From JALZKA01 sp963725035 (lineage in GTDB: Bacteria; Actinomycetota; Thermoleophilia; Solirubrobacterales; 70-9): a stretch of 64,000 bases of DNA. Numbering within the stretch: the first letter of the stretch is position 1; every line of letters starts with the position of its first letter. The stretch lies in assembly GCA_963725035.1 (NCBI GenBank), contig CAVRWX010000011.1, forward strand, positions 372,001-436,000. The letters are read 5' to 3'. The notes beneath the pieces are model-generated. The model worked only from the letters and a program-made list of their open reading frames with translations, was not told where the DNA came from and ran no database searches. Below, one piece after another: positions 1 through 7,502 of this stretch. The translations under genes and the position numbers were made by a program.

Positions 1-240
1 CACATCGGCTTCTCGGCACGCGACGGCGCCTTCGGCTCGATCTTCTACGGCCTCACCGGCCTCCACGGCGCGCACGTCTTCGTGGGGCTCTTGCTCCTCA
101 CGTTCGCAAACATCCGCGCCTACAAGGGCCATTTCGGCACCGCGGCGAAGGACCATCTGGGCGTCGAGGTGCCCGGGATCTACTGGCACTTCGTCGACGT
201 TATGTGGATCATCGTGTTCGTAACGATTTACATCCTCTGA
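1..240 (+). CDS. ctaE: Cytochrome c oxidase subunit III, C-terminal part
   Basis: The window opens inside this gene; 79 codons remain before the TGA. The fragment holds the last two membrane helices of subunit III of aa3-type oxidase: a helix with LHGAHVFVGLLLL and the family's closing signature YWHFVDVMWI. These residues look normal, unlike the subunits I and II encoded on the other strand further right. The canonical catalytic subunits probably lie just left of the window edge (inference). Partial only because of the window boundary. Confidence 0.93.
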   Translation, partial: HIGFSARDGAFGSIFYGLTGLHGAHVFVGLLLLTFANIRAYKGHFGTAAKDHLGVEVPGIYWHFVDVMWIIVFVTIYIL

Positions 241-389
241 GCGCGGCTCTTGCAAAGCGGCGGCTGGCGTCGTCCTCAGTCGTCCGTCTTGCTCACGTGG
301 GACTTTGACGCACGCTCGCTTCACCGGCTCCCTGCGTCCTAGCCATCCTTGCTCTTTCAGAGCCGTTCGGCGATGCGAATAATGAGCTT

Positions 390-1043
390 GTGAAGATCAC
401 CGAGCCTCAGATGTTCAGGGTCGTATTGATCGTTGGGATCGCGATGGTTCCCGTGATCGTGCTCGCGGTCGCCGTCGACCCCGTGGCCGGGGCGATCCTG
501 TTCGGGATCGAGATCGGGGTCGGCATCGGCTACCTGTACACGCGCTGGCGGGCTGTCGAGCCTCGCGCGGCCGAGGTGATGACCGTGCCTGACGACGGCG
601 TCCACCGCGTCCTCGTGGTCGCGAACGAGACGGTCGGCGGGCGTGCGCTTCTCGCCGAGCTTCAGAACCGACTTCAGGGTGAGCAGAGCTCTGAGCTCCT
701 CGTCGTCTGCCCGCCGCTTGCGGGCTCTGCGGCAGAGCACTGGTCTTCGGACATCGACGGTTACATCCCCGAGGCCAAAGCGCGCCTGGAGGCCTCGGTC
801 ACGGCGATGCGCGCGGCGGGCATCGAGGCGTCAGGGCGCCTTGGTGACCACCACGACCCAAACCAGGCGATCGAGGACGCGCTCAAGGAGTTCCCGGCCG
901 ACGAGGTCGTGATCTCGACGCACCCGCCCAAGCGCTCGCGCTGGCTCGAGTCGGGAGTGGTGGACAAGGCCCGCGCCGAGCTCCCCCAGCCGGTTACGCA
1001 CGTGGTGGTGGACCTAGAGGCCGAGTCGGCGCCGGGCGCCTAG
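390..1043 (+). CDS. Membrane-anchored universal-stress-like protein
   Basis: 217 residues from a GTG start; the nearby ATG at 382 runs into a stop. Residues about 8-50 form two hydrophobic segments, followed by a soluble alpha/beta domain in which VHRVLVVANETVGGRALLAEL resembles the first strand-helix unit of the UspA fold and DEVVISTHPP its later strand. No clear ATP-binding GxxG signature is visible, so nucleotide binding is not claimed. It follows ctaE on the same strand after a 149-nt gap in which I see nothing else, and its stop overlaps the stop of the convergent cytochrome c gene by 4 nt. The location suggests an envelope or respiratory stress role, but the function is unknown. Confidence 0.65.
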   Translation: MKITEPQMFRVVLIVGIAMVPVIVLAVAVDPVAGAILFGIEIGVGIGYLYTRWRAVEPRAAEVMTVPDDGVHRVLVVANETVGGRALLAELQNRLQGEQSSELLVVCPPLAGSAAEHWSSDIDGYIPEAKARLEASVTAMRAAGIEASGRLGDHHDPNQAIEDALKEFPADEVVISTHPPKRSRWLESGVVDKARAELPQPVTHVVVDLEAESAPGA

Positions 1044-1769
1044 GCCGCGCACTCGTCCGGGAGCTCGTCCGCCGAGTCCTTGCTGTCGACGGACTCGAGC
1101 AGGTAGTTGATGAGGTCCTTCAGGTTCTCCTGCGGGAGGACGCTGCAGTCGAAGACGGGCATGACGCCGGCCTCGAACCCCTGCGACATCGTTGGCTTCG
1201 GGGTTCCGGATCGACTCCTCGATCATCGCGGCGTCCTGTTGTGAGAGGGGCTCGTCCAGGTCTGGGCCAATGCCTCCCGCCGTGCCCGCGGCCTCGAGCG
1301 CGTGGCAACCGCCGCAGCTCTCGTTGAAGATCGTTTGGCCGTCGCCCAGCGGCGGCGGCTCGATGCCTTCGACGCCCGCCACGCTCGCAACGTACGCGGC
1401 AACGTCCCGGGCGTCGGAGCCGGTGAAGATGTCAGCGGGCATGTACGTCTGGACGTAGTCTGCGTCCCCCTCGTCGACGGGGCGGGGGTGGGCGATCTGG
1501 TCCTCGACGACACCCTCGATCGTGTCCTGGTCCATGCCGTCTGCGCGGGCCTGGGCGAAGGCGGAGTCGAGGTCCGGCCCGACGCTCGCCGTGGCGCGCG
1601 CCTCGGTCAGCGCGTGACAGGTCGCACAGCCCGTGGCAAACAGATCCTTGCCGCGCGCGAGATCGGCCTCCTCCTGGGTGTCGCAGCCCGCGGCGAGCGC
1701 TCCCGCAGCGAGGGCGAGCGAGGTGACTAGGACCGCCTTCCCGCGGGCGACTGACACGAGGCGTGGCAC
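1040..1769 (-). CDS. Diheme cytochrome c lipoprotein (frame slip near 1190)
   Basis: Exported electron carrier with two class I cytochrome c domains. A GTG start gives a signal peptide ending in the lipobox LAAGC at about residue 32. Heme-binding CxxCH motifs are CATCH and CGGCH; the axial methionine of the first domain is in TYMPAD. After NPEAND the raw frame goes wrong: the sequence continues perfectly in another frame as MSQGFEAGVMPVFD, supplying the second axial Met, and ends DELPDECAA-stop at 1040. A single indel near 1190 therefore separates the second heme site from its Met ligand in the raw reading. A sequencing error is more likely than a real truncation. Neighbouring oxidase genes make it a candidate electron donor to, or partner of, the cytochrome oxidase complex. 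Confidence 0.85.
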
Positions 1770-1893
1770 GCGCGCAATCCTATCTTGCGGGACGGCACCG
1801 GTATGCGTGCCGACGCACGAACTTTCAGGCTCGGATATGTTTAAGAGCGGATTCGCACTAATAACCGCTTTCGAAGGGAGCTGGGGCACGCAG

Positions 1894-2317
1894 ATGGAGG
1901 TCCGGGACGGGATGTCTGGGGTGGTCTTGACCGTTGGACCGGGACACACGCTGCGCGAGGCCGCTCAGAAGATGACCGAGCGGGAGGTCGGCGCCGCCGT
2001 GGTGATCGACGATCAGCTGCCCGCGCCCGGTGTCTTGTCGGAACGCGACATCCTCGTCTCGCTGGGGAAGGGACAGGATCCCGATTCCGAGCGAGTCGCC
2101 GATCACTTCTCCGACGCGATCATCTCGGCGGCACCTGACTGGAGCCTCGAGCGCGCGGCGATGGAGATGTCCCGCCGCCACATCCGCCACCTCGTGGTCG
2201 TCGAGGGCGGCGAGCTCGTCGGCGTCCTCTCGATGCGCGACATCATGCGCGTGTGGACGTCGGACGGCGCCACGTCGTCGATGACGTCGCCCGGAGTCCG
2301 AAGCCTCACACGCCTAG
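1894..2317 (+). CDS. CBS-domain-pair protein
   Basis: A small soluble regulator built from two tandem CBS motifs, which in this family bind adenine nucleotides. The first covers MSGVVLTVGPGHTLREAA to VLSERDIL; the second covers IISAAPDWSLERAAMEM to GVLSMRDIM. The length of about 140 residues fits stand-alone CBS pairs. ATG at 1894 is preceded by GAAGGGAG some 15 nt upstream; ATG at 1837 is an alternative. The raw frame has no stop until 2670, running antisense through the next gene. I place the end at the TAG at 2315 reached by a one-base frame change, because an AT-rich hairpin begins right after it at 2332. It is transcribed divergently from the cytochrome c gene. Confidence 0.72.
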
Positions 2318-2331
2318 CTTCACCGAGAGTA

Positions 2332-2360
2332 GGAATTTCCACACATATCGTGGGAATTCC
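2332..2360. terminator. Bidirectional hairpin between CBS gene and oxidase small subunit
   Basis: Arms GGAATTTCCAC (2332-2342) and GTGGGAATTCC (2350-2360) pair over 11 bp with one G-T wobble and a 7-nt loop. It is strikingly AT-rich for this genome and sits between the ends of two convergent genes, so it is best read as a shared terminator. There is no long T run. Confidence 0.55.
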
Positions 2361-2382
2361 ACCTTTCGGCGAGGAGAGACCC

Positions 2383-2655
2383 CTAGGAGCTGGGTTCGGA
2401 CGACTTGCGCTGCACCGCGGGCAGGACCGCCGTCGTCAGCTTCTGGCGGCGCGGGAGGCGGGCGACGCCGTCCTCGGTGCCGCGGAACATCCGCACGACC
2501 GCGGCAATCGCAACGATCGCGCCGATCGCTCCGTACGGCCACCAGACGAAGATGCCGGCGATGACGGCGGCGAGGCCGAACGCCAGGAGCGCCGGGTCCC
2601 AAGAGGGCTCGGGCACGTAGACGAGCTCGGTCGGCTGGGGTTCTTCGTCAGCCAT
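2383..2655 (-). CDS. Small two-helix membrane protein of the oxidase cluster (subunit IV-like)
   Basis: 90 residues starting MADEEPQPTELVYVPEPSWD. Two hydrophobic helices lie at about residues 22-38 and 40-56 (LLAFGLAAVIAGIFVWWPYG and AIGAIVAIAAVVRMF), then a basic tail. It is last in the minus-strand run ctaC-like, ctaD-like, ctaA, ctaB, 36-residue ORF, this gene. Size, topology and position resemble the small subunit IV proteins of actinobacterial aa3 oxidases, but no diagnostic residues allow a firm name. The start lies 3 nt after the preceding small gene's stop, so the two are probably cotranslated. Confidence 0.6.
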   Translation of the reverse strand: MADEEPQPTELVYVPEPSWDPALLAFGLAAVIAGIFVWWPYGAIGAIVAIAAVVRMFRGTEDGVARLPRRQKLTTAVLPAVQRKSSEPSS

Positions 2656-2657
2656 CG

Positions 2658-2768
2658 CTATGCGAGGTAGTAGGTCGCGAACATGAACGCGAGCGCGAAG
2701 ACGCCGACCGCGATCGCAGCCGCAAAGAGGCCGGTCCTGAGGTTCTTGTCGGCGAGTCGCCTGTCCAT
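2658..2768 (-). CDS. 36-residue single-span membrane protein
   Basis: MDRRLADKNLRTG precedes one membrane helix, LFAAAIAVGVFALAFMFATYY. It resembles the short N-terminal anchor of Cox11/CtaG-type assembly proteins and other tiny oxidase assembly peptides. It lies between ctaB (12 nt upstream) and the subunit IV-like gene (2 nt downstream), so it is very likely part of the same operon. The function is inferred only from position and shape. Confidence 0.6.
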   Translation of the reverse strand: MDRRLADKNLRTGLFAAAIAVGVFALAFMFATYYLA

Positions 2769-2780
2769 CGGGGCTGAACT

Positions 2781-3710
2781 CTATATGGCCCGGTCGATGG
2801 CCATCGCGGTGAAGAGCAGGGCGAGGTAGGCGAGGGAGGAGAGGTACAGGCGAAGCGCGGCCTGGCGCGACGGCGAGCGCATGAGCTTCACCGCGAGGAC
2901 CAGGAACACGCCGCCCAGGACGAGGGCCGAGGCGAGGTAGAAGCTGCCGAAGAGGCCCGTCGCGACGGGCGCGAGTGTGAGCGCGACCAGGAGCACGGCA
3001 TAGACGACGATCTGGCGCCGCGTCGACTCCTCGCCGCGCACCACCGGCATCATCGGCACGCCGGTCCTGGCGTAGTCGTCCTTGATCAGCAGCGAGAGCG
3101 CCCAGAAGTGGGGCGGCGTCCACATGAAGACGATCGCGAACGGATAGAGCGAGTCGAGGGTCAGGCTGCCCGTGGCGGCAGCCCAGCCGACGAGCGGAGG
3201 CACAGCGCCCGCTGCGCCGCCGATCACGATGTTCTGCGGCGTCAGCGGCTTCAGCCACATCGTGTAGACGAAGACATAGCCCAGGAGCCCCGCCATCGCC
3301 AGGATGGCCGAGAGCATGTTCACCGTGAGCGCGAGTTGGATGAACGCGAGCGCACCCAACACGATCCCGAAGACGAGGCCGTGGACGGGCTCGATCCGCC
3401 CTGAGACGAGCGGGCGGGAGCGCGTGCGGGCCATGCGGGCATCGCGGTCGCGGTCGAGGTAGTGGTTGATAGCGCCGGCGCCTCCAGCGGCGAGGTAGCC
3501 GCCGAGCATCGTCCACAGGACGGTCGACAGCGCCAGGCCCTCGGGCATCGCGACGACCATCGTCGCGACGGTCGTGACGAGGAGGAGCGAGATGATGCGC
3601 GGCTTTGTGAGCGCGATGTAGTCGCGCACGTGCGCCATGAACGACGGGCGCGCCTCGGCGCCGTAGCGCTCGACGAGGCCGGCGTCGCGTGTCGCTGTCG
3701 CCGACTCCAT
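2781..3710 (-). CDS. ctaB: Protoheme IX farnesyltransferase (heme O synthase)
   Basis: A 309-residue polytopic UbiA-family prenyltransferase that adds a farnesyl group to heme B to give heme O, the precursor of heme A. The N-terminal DYIALTKPR and the prenyl-diphosphate/Mg site NHYLDRDRDARM with TRSRPLVSGRI are intact, and WTPPHFWALSL marks the second conserved loop. About nine helices and the length are typical. Its ATG overlaps a TGA (TGATG at 3708-3712) that is the natural end of ctaA once a frame slip is allowed, so the two are translationally coupled. Confidence 0.95.
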   Translation of the reverse strand: MESATATRDAGLVERYGAEARPSFMAHVRDYIALTKPRIISLLLVTTVATMVVAMPEGLALSTVLWTMLGGYLAAGGAGAINHYLDRDRDARMARTRSRPLVSGRIEPVHGLVFGIVLGALAFIQLALTVNMLSAILAMAGLLGYVFVYTMWLKPLTPQNIVIGGAAGAVPPLVGWAAATGSLTLDSLYPFAIVFMWTPPHFWALSLLIKDDYARTGVPMMPVVRGEESTRRQIVVYAVLLVALTLAPVATGLFGSFYLASALVLGGVFLVLAVKLMRSPSRQAALRLYLSSLAYLALLFTAMAIDRAI

Positions 3711-4713
3711 CAGACGGTCGCCGCCTCGGTCGGAGCGTCCCGGTGCCAGGCACGGTGCCTGGCACCGAGCGGGGGGCGGGGATTCGCATCAGCGTTGTGT
3801 TCGCGTAGACGATCGTGGCCCAGATCGCGGTGCCCAGGCTCAGGTGCGCGAGGATCAGGCCGGCGTGCTTGCCGAGCCAGACGTTGGCCGCGCCCAGGAC
3901 GATCTGCGCCGCCACCAGGCCGCCGACGGCGACGAACGATCGACTCGGCGCCCGTTGGCGGATCGCGACGGCGACGAGCGCGAGAACGGTGAGCGCCGTC
4001 AGGTACATGAAGAGGCGGTGGACGAGCTGGATGTCGATTAGGCGGTCGATTCCGAACGGCATGAACTGATCGACGCAGCCGGGGAACTGCTCGCCGCAGG
4101 CCGTGTGCGCGCCAAGGACCGGCTCGGTGGGTGTGCCCTCGCCCTCGGTGCCCGCGACCAGTCCGCCGGCGACGATCGTCGCGAGGACGAATACCGCCGT
4201 GACGACGGAGAGGGAGCGCAAGAGGCCGCTGCCGCTCGCGGGCTTCGGCTCGGGCTCAGAAGCAAGACGCCTGAGCGCGAAGAGAGTTCCGAGGAAGATC
4301 ATGGCCAGGCCGAGGTGCGCGGCCACGAGGTACTCGTGGAGCCCCTCCTCGACGGTCAGCCCGCCCAGGCCCGCCTGGGCGAGGACGAGCACGCCCGCGG
4401 TGGCCGATAGGCCGACGATCCAGCGGTACTCGCGAAAGCTTCTCCAGGCCCGCCAGGCGACCATCAGCATCAAGATGGAGACGATGCCCGCGGCGATGCG
4501 GTGGGAGTACTCGATCATCGACTCTGCGGACGAGGCGGGGATCACGCCGCCCTCACACAGCGGCCATCCGTGCGTGCCTGATCCCTCCGGGCCACAGCCG
4601 AGCCCGGAGTCCGAGACGCGCACGATTCCGCCGATCAGGATCAGGACGAAGGTGGCGACGATCGTGGCGGTGACGAGGCGCCGGAAGCGCCCCAGCTCAG
4701 CGGCCGAATCCAT
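3710..4713 (-). CDS. ctaA: Heme A synthase (frame slip near the 3' end)
   Basis: A COX15/CtaA membrane protein of eight helices that oxidises the C8 methyl of heme O to give heme A. All four heme-ligand histidines are present, in YSHRIAAG, VAAHLGLA, LVHRLFMY and LAHLSLG, as are the paired loop cysteines (LGCG to PLCEG, and CGEQFPGC). In the raw frame the C-terminus runs on through ctaB to 2383. Switching frame after MRIPAP gives DAPTEAATV-stop with TGA overlapping the ctaB start, the expected organisation. The slip lies near a run of six G at 3771-3776 and a perfect 27-bp palindrome at 3741-3767 within the last codons. Heme A synthesis is therefore complete here. Confidence 0.9.
3741..3767. 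repeat. 27-bp perfect palindrome inside the 3' end of ctaA
   Basis: Arms CGGTGCCAGGCAC and GTGCCTGGCACCG flank a central G. It lies in the poorly conserved C-terminal codons of ctaA, where it reads as VPGTVPGTG. It looks like an inserted miniature palindromic element; see the GGGGTCAGACCCC family elsewhere in the window. Confidence 0.7.
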
Positions 4714-4718
4714 CGGGC

Positions 4719-6572
4719 TCAGGATACGGGCGGGGCCTCGCCGTCTGAGGGGTCAGACCCCTCGACAGGCTCAGCTGCCGCTTCCGCTTCGGTATCGGGG
4801 TCAGACCCCGCGCTGGGTTCTTCCGGTTCCGCCTCGGATTCGAAGCCAGACCCCGCGCTCGGTTCTTCCGGCTCCGGCTCGGGAGGGGCGCTGGCCTCGA
4901 GCGGCTCGGGTGGGACGAAGGTCGCCTCGCGCTCGCGGATCGCCTCGCGGATGTCGCGAAGCGGCTCGGCTGAGCGGACGTCGGGGACGGCGTCGAAGTT
5001 GTGCGGGGGCGGGGGCGAGAGCGCGAACCATTCGAGCGTCGTGCCCTGCCACGGGTCGTGCCCGACCGGGCGGCCGCCGCTATAGGAGCGGACGAGGTTC
5101 ACGAGCTCGATGAAGATTCCGATGAAGAGGAAGAAGGAGGCGATGGAAGCGATCAGGTTGAGCGTCGAGACGCCGTCGTCCTCGAAGTAGCGGAAGACGT
5201 CGACCGGCTGGCCCGCTAGCCCGGCGAAGAACATCGACATGCAGTAGACGGCGGCGCTCACGAAGATAAGCCCGGCGGCAGTCTTGGCCGGCCCCTCGTG
5301 GACGGCGCGGCCGGTGACCTTGGGGAGCCAGTAGTGAAGGCCCGCGAACATCGTGAGGACGAAGCCGGTGATGACCATGATCGTGTCCTGCTGCGCGGCG
5401 ACGGTGTTCTCCATCAGGAGGCCGACGCTGACGACCGAGGTCGCGAGCTCGCCGGCGAGGCCGAACACCAGCGCGACGGCGCCCGTGATGGCTAGGACGA
5501 GCGGGGCGCGGGTCGAGACGGTGCCGTCCCACATCGTCAGGATCCAGACGACATAGATGAGGCAGATGGGGACCAGGCAAAGGATCGCGACGAACATCGT
5601 GAAGAAGGCGAAGCCCTCCGCCAGCGGGCTGGCATAGAGGTTCTGCATCCAGGCGAGGGTTCCCAGGACGCCGGCGGCGACCAGCGATCCCGCCACGGCC
5701 GAGTGGCTGAAGAGCGGCTTGCGCGAGAAGGTCGGAACGATCTCCGAGATCACGGCCAGCGCGGCCACGACCATGACGGCGTGGATGCCGGTGAAGTAGA
5801 GCCAGCTGAGGTGCGAGAAGAGCATCGGCTCGCCACCCAGGCCGGCGTCGAAGAAGACGCCGTCGTACTGGCGGTCGACGGTGAGCATGACGAGCGCCGC
5901 CAGCATGCCCGCACCCGTGACGAGCAGGATGTACGAGATGACCCGGGCGGCAGAAGCGAGCACCGGCGCGCGGCGCCAGGCCATGCCCGGCGCGCGCATG
6001 TTCTTGAGCGTCGCGATCATGTTGATCGACCAGCAGATGAAGCCGAGCGTGGCCAGACCGACGCCGCCGATCCAGGCGTCGACGCCGCCAGAGGGCGAGA
6101 AGACCTCGTCCGACATCGGCGGGAGCGGCGAGAGCCCGTTCTCCGGCACGAGGTAGAGGAAGCTGACGAAGAAGACGAGCGTCCCGGCCGCATAGAGCCA
6201 GTAGGCGAGCTGATTGAGGCGGGGGAGGGCGACGCTGCGGGCGCCGATCTGGAGCGGGACCACGTAGCCGAGGAGGCCGAGGACGAACGGCACCGCGAAG
6301 AGCACCGTGATCGAGAGCATCGCGGTGGTCGACATCTGACTGAAGATGTCCGGCCGGATGATGGTCGAGTCGGGGACGATCAGCTGGATCCGTGTCAGCG
6401 CAAAGGTGAGAGCAGCGATCGCGAGGAAGCTGAGCGAGGTCCCCATGAAGAGCTTCGCGACGACCTTGTGGTCGGCGCTCGTCGCGGCGGTGGTCCAACC
6501 CTCGCGCCACGAGGGGATCTCGCGCGTCACGACCTCGGGGCGGCGGTCTGCGATCGTCGGAGGCGGCGTCAC
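4719..6572 (-). CDS. Cytochrome oxidase subunit I homologue lacking all metal ligands
   Basis: 617 residues, GTG start overlapping the end of the subunit II gene by 4 nt. It aligns without large gaps to COX I from SADHKVV through VVPLQIGAR, NMRAPGM, SEIVPTFSRKPLF and YWLPKVTGR, so family membership is secure. The six invariant histidines are gone: the heme a His of helix II is Ala84; the CuB His and crosslinked Tyr of HPEVY are Thr261 and Ala265; the CuB His pair of helix VII is Gln310-Asn311; the heme a3 and heme a His of helix X (AHFHYV) are Gln395 and Thr397. The K-channel lysine is absent too. About a dozen helices are followed by an acidic Pro/Glu tail from about residue 500 holding two in-frame GSDP repeats. 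It cannot be an active oxygen reductase; a structural, regulatory or ion-conducting role is possible. Confidence 0.88.
   Translation of the reverse strand: MTPPPTIADRRPEVVTREIPSWREGWTTAATSADHKVVAKLFMGTSLSFLAIAALTFALTRIQLIVPDSTIIRPDIFSQMSTTAMLSITVLFAVPFVLGLLGYVVPLQIGARSVALPRLNQLAYWLYAAGTLVFFVSFLYLVPENGLSPLPPMSDEVFSPSGGVDAWIGGVGLATLGFICWSINMIATLKNMRAPGMAWRRAPVLASAARVISYILLVTGAGMLAALVMLTVDRQYDGVFFDAGLGGEPMLFSHLSWLYFTGIHAVMVVAALAVISEIVPTFSRKPLFSHSAVAGSLVAAGVLGTLAWMQNLYASPLAEGFAFFTMFVAILCLVPICLIYVVWILTMWDGTVSTRAPLVLAITGAVALVFGLAGELATSVVSVGLLMENTVAAQQDTIMVITGFVLTMFAGLHYWLPKVTGRAVHEGPAKTAAGLIFVSAAVYCMSMFFAGLAGQPVDVFRYFEDDGVSTLNLIASIASFFLFIGIFIELVNLVRSYSGGRPVGHDPWQGTTLEWFALSPPPPHNFDAVPDVRSAEPLRDIREAIREREATFVPPEPLEASAPPEPEPEEPSAGSGFESEAEPEEPSAGSDPDTEAEAAAEPVEGSDPSDGEAPPVS
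4747..4763. repeat. GAGGGGTCAGACCCCTC palindrome in subunit I tail
   Basis: A 17-bp odd palindrome, one of the GGGGTC-A/T-GACCCC family. On the coding strand it reads in frame as EGSDPS within the acidic C-terminal tail. Confidence 0.75.
4796..4810. repeat. CGGGGTCAGACCCCG palindrome in subunit I tail
   Basis: Second copy of the same palindrome, 33 nt away and in the same reading frame (AGSDPD). A degenerate third copy retaining the half CCAGACCCCG lies at 4846-4855, within a duplicated peptide EPEEPSAGS. Confidence 0.75.
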
Positions 6573-7417
6573 TCTTCCTCCTCCGCCGCGGCAGTCTCTT
6601 CCGAATCCGTGGCATCGGCCTCAGCCGCCGCGGCCTCCCGAACGGCAGCCTGACCGGCTTGCAGGTTGGCGTTGAGGCCCTCGATGTAGTCCGCGTACTC
6701 CTCGGCCGACACCACTCTCACGAACGCGCGCATGACCGGGTACCCGGCGGCACCGGAGAACACGGTCGAGCGTCCGGGATAGACGCCCTCCTCGTCGGCG
6801 ACGAAGGACAGCTCCTGGGTCTCGCCGGGCACCGCCCAGATCTGAGGGCCGAGGGCGGGGACGAACCACGAGTGGATGACGTCGGTGGAGCGGATGTTGA
6901 GGGTCACAAGCGTGTCGACGGGGACGACGAGCTCGCCGTAGCTGAAGATGGTCGAGATGCCCTCCGAGAAGCTGCCTTCCGCCTGCTCGGGATACCCGAA
7001 GCGCCAGAGCCATTGCTGCGCCACGGCCTCGATCTCGATCTCCTCGGCGCCATCCTCGGCGGTGGCTTGCTTGACGCCGTTGGAGACGATGACGCCGAAG
7101 ACGAAGATCGCGAGGGCCAGGGCCGTGAGACCGGCGCCGACCTTGGCGATGAAGCCGCGCCCAGCGGTGAGCTGCCGCGGCTCTTCCTCCGACCCGGTGC
7201 TGCGAAAGCGACGCACCGCTACTACGAGGCCGCCGATCAGGCCGAGGGCGAGCACGGTCGCGACGACCAGCATCACCCAGTAGCCGGTGCGCATGTCCTC
7301 GGCGTTCGGAGAGTGCGCGGCATCGGGCGCGATGGCCGCGTTCGCGGGTTGCGCGAGCGCCAGCGCGAGGAGCGCTGCGAGAGCGAAAACGAGGCGACCG
7401 GGGCTGGGCAACGTCAC
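6569..7417 (-). CDS. Cytochrome oxidase subunit II homologue lacking the CuA site
   Basis: 282 residues from GTG. A signal peptide (cleavage near AQPANA) precedes two membrane helices (about 45-68 and 95-113), then the cupredoxin-like domain with QWLWRFGYP, ELVVPVDTLV and DVIHSWFVPALG, so it is clearly COX II. Of the CuA ligands only His182 (IHSW) and probably Met229 remain. The usual CxExCxxxH region reads RSTVFSGAAGYPVM, with Ser217 and Ser221 for the two cysteines, Val219 for the glutamate and Gly225/Tyr226 for the histidine. A Glu/Ala-rich tail ends the protein. It is first gene of the minus-strand run and is coupled to the ligand-less subunit I, so the pair has lost electron input and catalytic centres together. 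Confidence 0.88.
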   Translation of the reverse strand: MTLPSPGRLVFALAALLALALAQPANAAIAPDAAHSPNAEDMRTGYWVMLVVATVLALGLIGGLVVAVRRFRSTGSEEEPRQLTAGRGFIAKVGAGLTALALAIFVFGVIVSNGVKQATAEDGAEEIEIEAVAQQWLWRFGYPEQAEGSFSEGISTIFSYGELVVPVDTLVTLNIRSTDVIHSWFVPALGPQIWAVPGETQELSFVADEEGVYPGRSTVFSGAAGYPVMRAFVRVVSAEEYADYIEGLNANLQAGQAAVREAAAAEADATDSEETAAAEEEE

Positions 7418-7502
7418 GAGCGCCGCATTCTAATCCGAAGGGACGGCGCCGCTACCCCCTCGGCCCCGAAAGGCCCCTGAAGCTTCTTATACTCGCGCCC
7501 CC

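Noticed and set aside
2383..4713. A 776-codon open frame that appears to fuse ctaA with a Pro/Arg-rich region and the small oxidase ORF
   Set aside because: The middle is antisense-like, out-of-frame ctaB. The fusion is an effect of a frame slip near 3770 and of stop-poor GC-rich DNA.
4719..6572. Subunit I homologue as a nitric oxide reductase or cbb3-type variant
   Set aside because: These also need the heme and metal-site histidines, all of which are absent here.
5080..6615. A 511-codon open frame overlapping the subunit I gene in another frame
   Set aside because: Arg/Pro-rich shadow of the subunit I homologue; the latter has clear family alignment.
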